This document shows positions 6,807 through 8,408 of a stretch of DNA of 8,408 nucleotides, in pieces. Position 1 is the stretch's first letter. Every line of letters starts with the position of its first letter. Source of the DNA: Alphaproteobacteria bacterium. Its GTDB lineage: Bacteria > Pseudomonadota > Alphaproteobacteria > Rhodobacterales > Rhodobacteraceae. Below the pieces are notes generated by a model, which saw only the letters and a program-made list of their open reading frames with translations, searched no databases and was not told the origin of the DNA. Position numbers and translations under genes: made by a program. Location of the stretch: the NCBI GenBank assembly GCA_030830465.1, contig JAURMY010000084.1, forward strand, positions 1-8,408, read 5' to 3'.

Positions 6807-8408
6807 GCCGGTTGACCACAGGCGGTCAGATTGACCGCAGTCAGAAAGTCGCGTTCCAGTTTGATGGACGCACCTTGCAGGGTTTCAAGGGCGATACCTT
6901 GGCCTCGGCCCTGCTGGCAAATGACGTGCGGCTGGTCGGGCGCAGTTTCAAATACCACCGCCCGCGCGGCATACTGACCGCTGGCAGCGAGGAACCCAAC
7001 GCCCTGATGCAAATGGGGTTGGGGGATCAGACAACGCCCAACGTACGTGCGACAACACAGGAACTGTATGACGGCCTGATTGCCGCCTCGCAGAATCGGT
7101 TTCCGTCGCTTGCCTTTGACCTGCTCAGCGTAAACGATCTGATGGCACCGTTTTTCAGCGCCGGATTTTACTATAAGACCTTCATGTGGCCGAAATCCTT
7201 TTGGGAAAAACTGTACGAGCCGATCATCCGACGTGCCGCCGGTCTGGGCGCATTGTCAGGCAAGGCGGATACGGCGCTTTATGACAAAGCCTTTGCTTTT
7301 TGTGACCTGCTGGTGATCGGCGCCGGGCCTGCCGGACTTATGGCGGCGCTGACGGCTGCGAAAGGCGGCCTTGACGTTATTCTGGCAGACGAGGATTTCA
7401 CCCTTGGGGGACGGCTGAACAGCGAAACATTTGAAATCGACGGCCAGCCTGGGCGAGACTGGGCGGCGGCCACGGTCGCAGAACTGGCGGCAATGGACAA
7501 TGTCAGGCTGATGGCGCGCACCACGGTGACCGGGGCCTATGACGGCGGCACTTATGGCGCGCTGGAGCGGGTGTCGCACCACCTGAGTACACCACCAAAG
7601 GATCGCCCGCTTGAAACCTTTTGGCGGATCGTTGCGAAACGCGCCATCCTTGCAGGGGGGGCAATTGAACGCCCAATCGCGTTCCCGAACAACGACCGCC
7701 CTGGGGTGATGATGGCCGCAGCCGTTCGCAGCTACGCCAACCGTTTTGCGGTTGCCCCCGGCAAGGCGGTCAGCGTTTTTACCAACAACGATGATGGTCA
7801 TCGTACCGCCCGCGACCTTGTCGCCCTGGGGATTACAGTCGCTGCGGTTATCGACACGCGCCGCGAGGCGCCGTATGGCGAAGGTTATCCGGTCTTAAAG
7901 GGTGCTGAGGTCACAGATACCAAAGGCCGATTGGGGCTGCGCGAAGTTATTGTGCGCACAGAATCGGGCCAGAAAACCATCAAAACCGATTGCCTTGCCG
8001 TCAGCGGCGGCTGGAACCCTTCGGTTCACCTGACCTGCCACATGAACGGGCGGCCGGTCTGGCGCGAGGATATTGCAGCGTTTGTGCCCGTGGAAAATGC
8101 CATACCCGGACTGCTTACCGTGGGTGCCGCGCTGGGCGATTTTTCAACCCATGCAGCTTTGGCAACGGGACAAAAGGCGGCAGCCACGGTTCTGGCGGAA
8201 ATGGGCAAAACGACGTCTGCAGAAAAACTTCCGAAGGCTGAGGATGCACCGATTGCGCTTGCGCCCTTCTGGCACGTCAAAGGCACCAAGGGTCGGGCCT
8301 GGCTGGATATGCAAAACGATGTCACCACCAAGGATATTGTCCTGGCGCATCAGGAAAACTTCCGCTCGGTCGAGCATATGAAACGTTATACCACATTGGG
8401 TATGGCCA
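6803..8408 (+). CDS. soxA: Sarcosine oxidase, alpha subunit (3' partial)
   Basis: The frame is open from the ATG at 6803 to the window edge (535 codons); full SoxA is about 960-1000 residues, so roughly the last 45% is missing. An N-terminal ferredoxin-like domain comes first (GFKGDTLASALLAND, GRSFKYHRPRGI), but the cysteines that would hold a 2Fe-2S cluster are absent, as in known SoxA. The nucleotide-binding domain follows: LLVIGAGPAGLMAAL with the glycine motif at 173-178, LGGRL, and AGGAIERPIAFPNNDRPGVM. Known SoxA binds NAD+ here. The visible part ends with RAWLDMQNDVTTKDIVLA and SVEHMKRYTTLGMA (Lys527), the strongly conserved hinge into the C-terminal GcvT-like tetrahydrofolate-binding half, where the methylene group is captured as 5,10-methylene-THF. 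That half lies outside the window, so THF use cannot be confirmed. The start overlaps the soxD stop. soxG is expected next downstream. Confidence 0.95.
   Translation, partial: MSRLTTGGQIDRSQKVAFQFDGRTLQGFKGDTLASALLANDVRLVGRSFKYHRPRGILTAGSEEPNALMQMGLGDQTTPNVRATTQELYDGLIAASQNRFPSLAFDLLSVNDLMAPFFSAGFYYKTFMWPKSFWEKLYEPIIRRAAGLGALSGKADTALYDKAFAFCDLLVIGAGPAGLMAALTAAKGGLDVILADEDFTLGGRLNSETFEIDGQPGRDWAAATVAELAAMDNVRLMARTTVTGAYDGGTYGALERVSHHLSTPPKDRPLETFWRIVAKRAILAGGAIERPIAFPNNDRPGVMMAAAVRSYANRFAVAPGKAVSVFTNNDDGHRTARDLVALGITVAAVIDTRREAPYGEGYPVLKGAEVTDTKGRLGLREVIVRTESGQKTIKTDCLAVSGGWNPSVHLTCHMNGRPVWREDIAAFVPVENAIPGLLTVGAALGDFSTHAALATGQKAAATVLAEMGKTTSAEKLPKAEDAPIALAPFWHVKGTKGRAWLDMQNDVTTKDIVLAHQENFRSVEHMKRYTTLGMA

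Overview
The window is a single, tightly packed, same-strand run of seven genes. All read on the + strand, the first is cut by the left edge and the last by the right edge. The layout suggests one operon for the uptake and breakdown of a nitrogenous organic compound. Base composition is fairly GC-rich by eye, with G/C-rich third codon positions and clear GGAG-type ribosome binding sites. The protein sequences have an alphaproteobacterial feel (Rhodobacterales/roseobacter-like). That placement is inference from style and gene content; no phylogenetic marker is present.

Layout: (1) 1-830, C-terminal part of an oligopeptide/dipeptide-type ABC transporter ATPase; (2) 823-2091, a class III PLP aminotransferase (AT1); (3) 2120-3859, a thiamine-diphosphate (ThDP) enzyme of the acetolactate-synthase/2-oxoacid decarboxylase superfamily; (4) 3882-5240, a second class III aminotransferase of the omega-amino acid:pyruvate type (AT2); (5) 5270-6520 soxB, (6) 6534-6806 soxD and (7) 6803-end soxA, subunits of a heterotetrameric sarcosine oxidase. 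Intergenic gaps are 13-29 bases, and two junctions overlap (8 bases ATPase/AT1, 4 bases soxD/soxA). There is no gene-free stretch of 300 bases, and I see no internal terminator, RNA gene, mobile element, repeat array or CRISPR.

The genes can be read as one pathway. A Dpp/Opp-type transporter imports a substrate. The Sox complex oxidatively demethylates an N-methyl amine, in known members giving glycine, H2O2 and 5,10-methylene-tetrahydrofolate or formaldehyde. Two aminotransferases move amino groups to oxo acids, and a ThDP enzyme cleaves, decarboxylates or ligates the resulting 2-oxo acid or aldehyde. The individual families are well known. The unusual point is the combination: two unlike class III aminotransferases flanking a ThDP lyase, fused by close spacing to an ABC transporter and a Sox complex. 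The true substrate cannot be read from the sequence, and the 'sarcosine oxidase' may act on another N-methylated or secondary amine.
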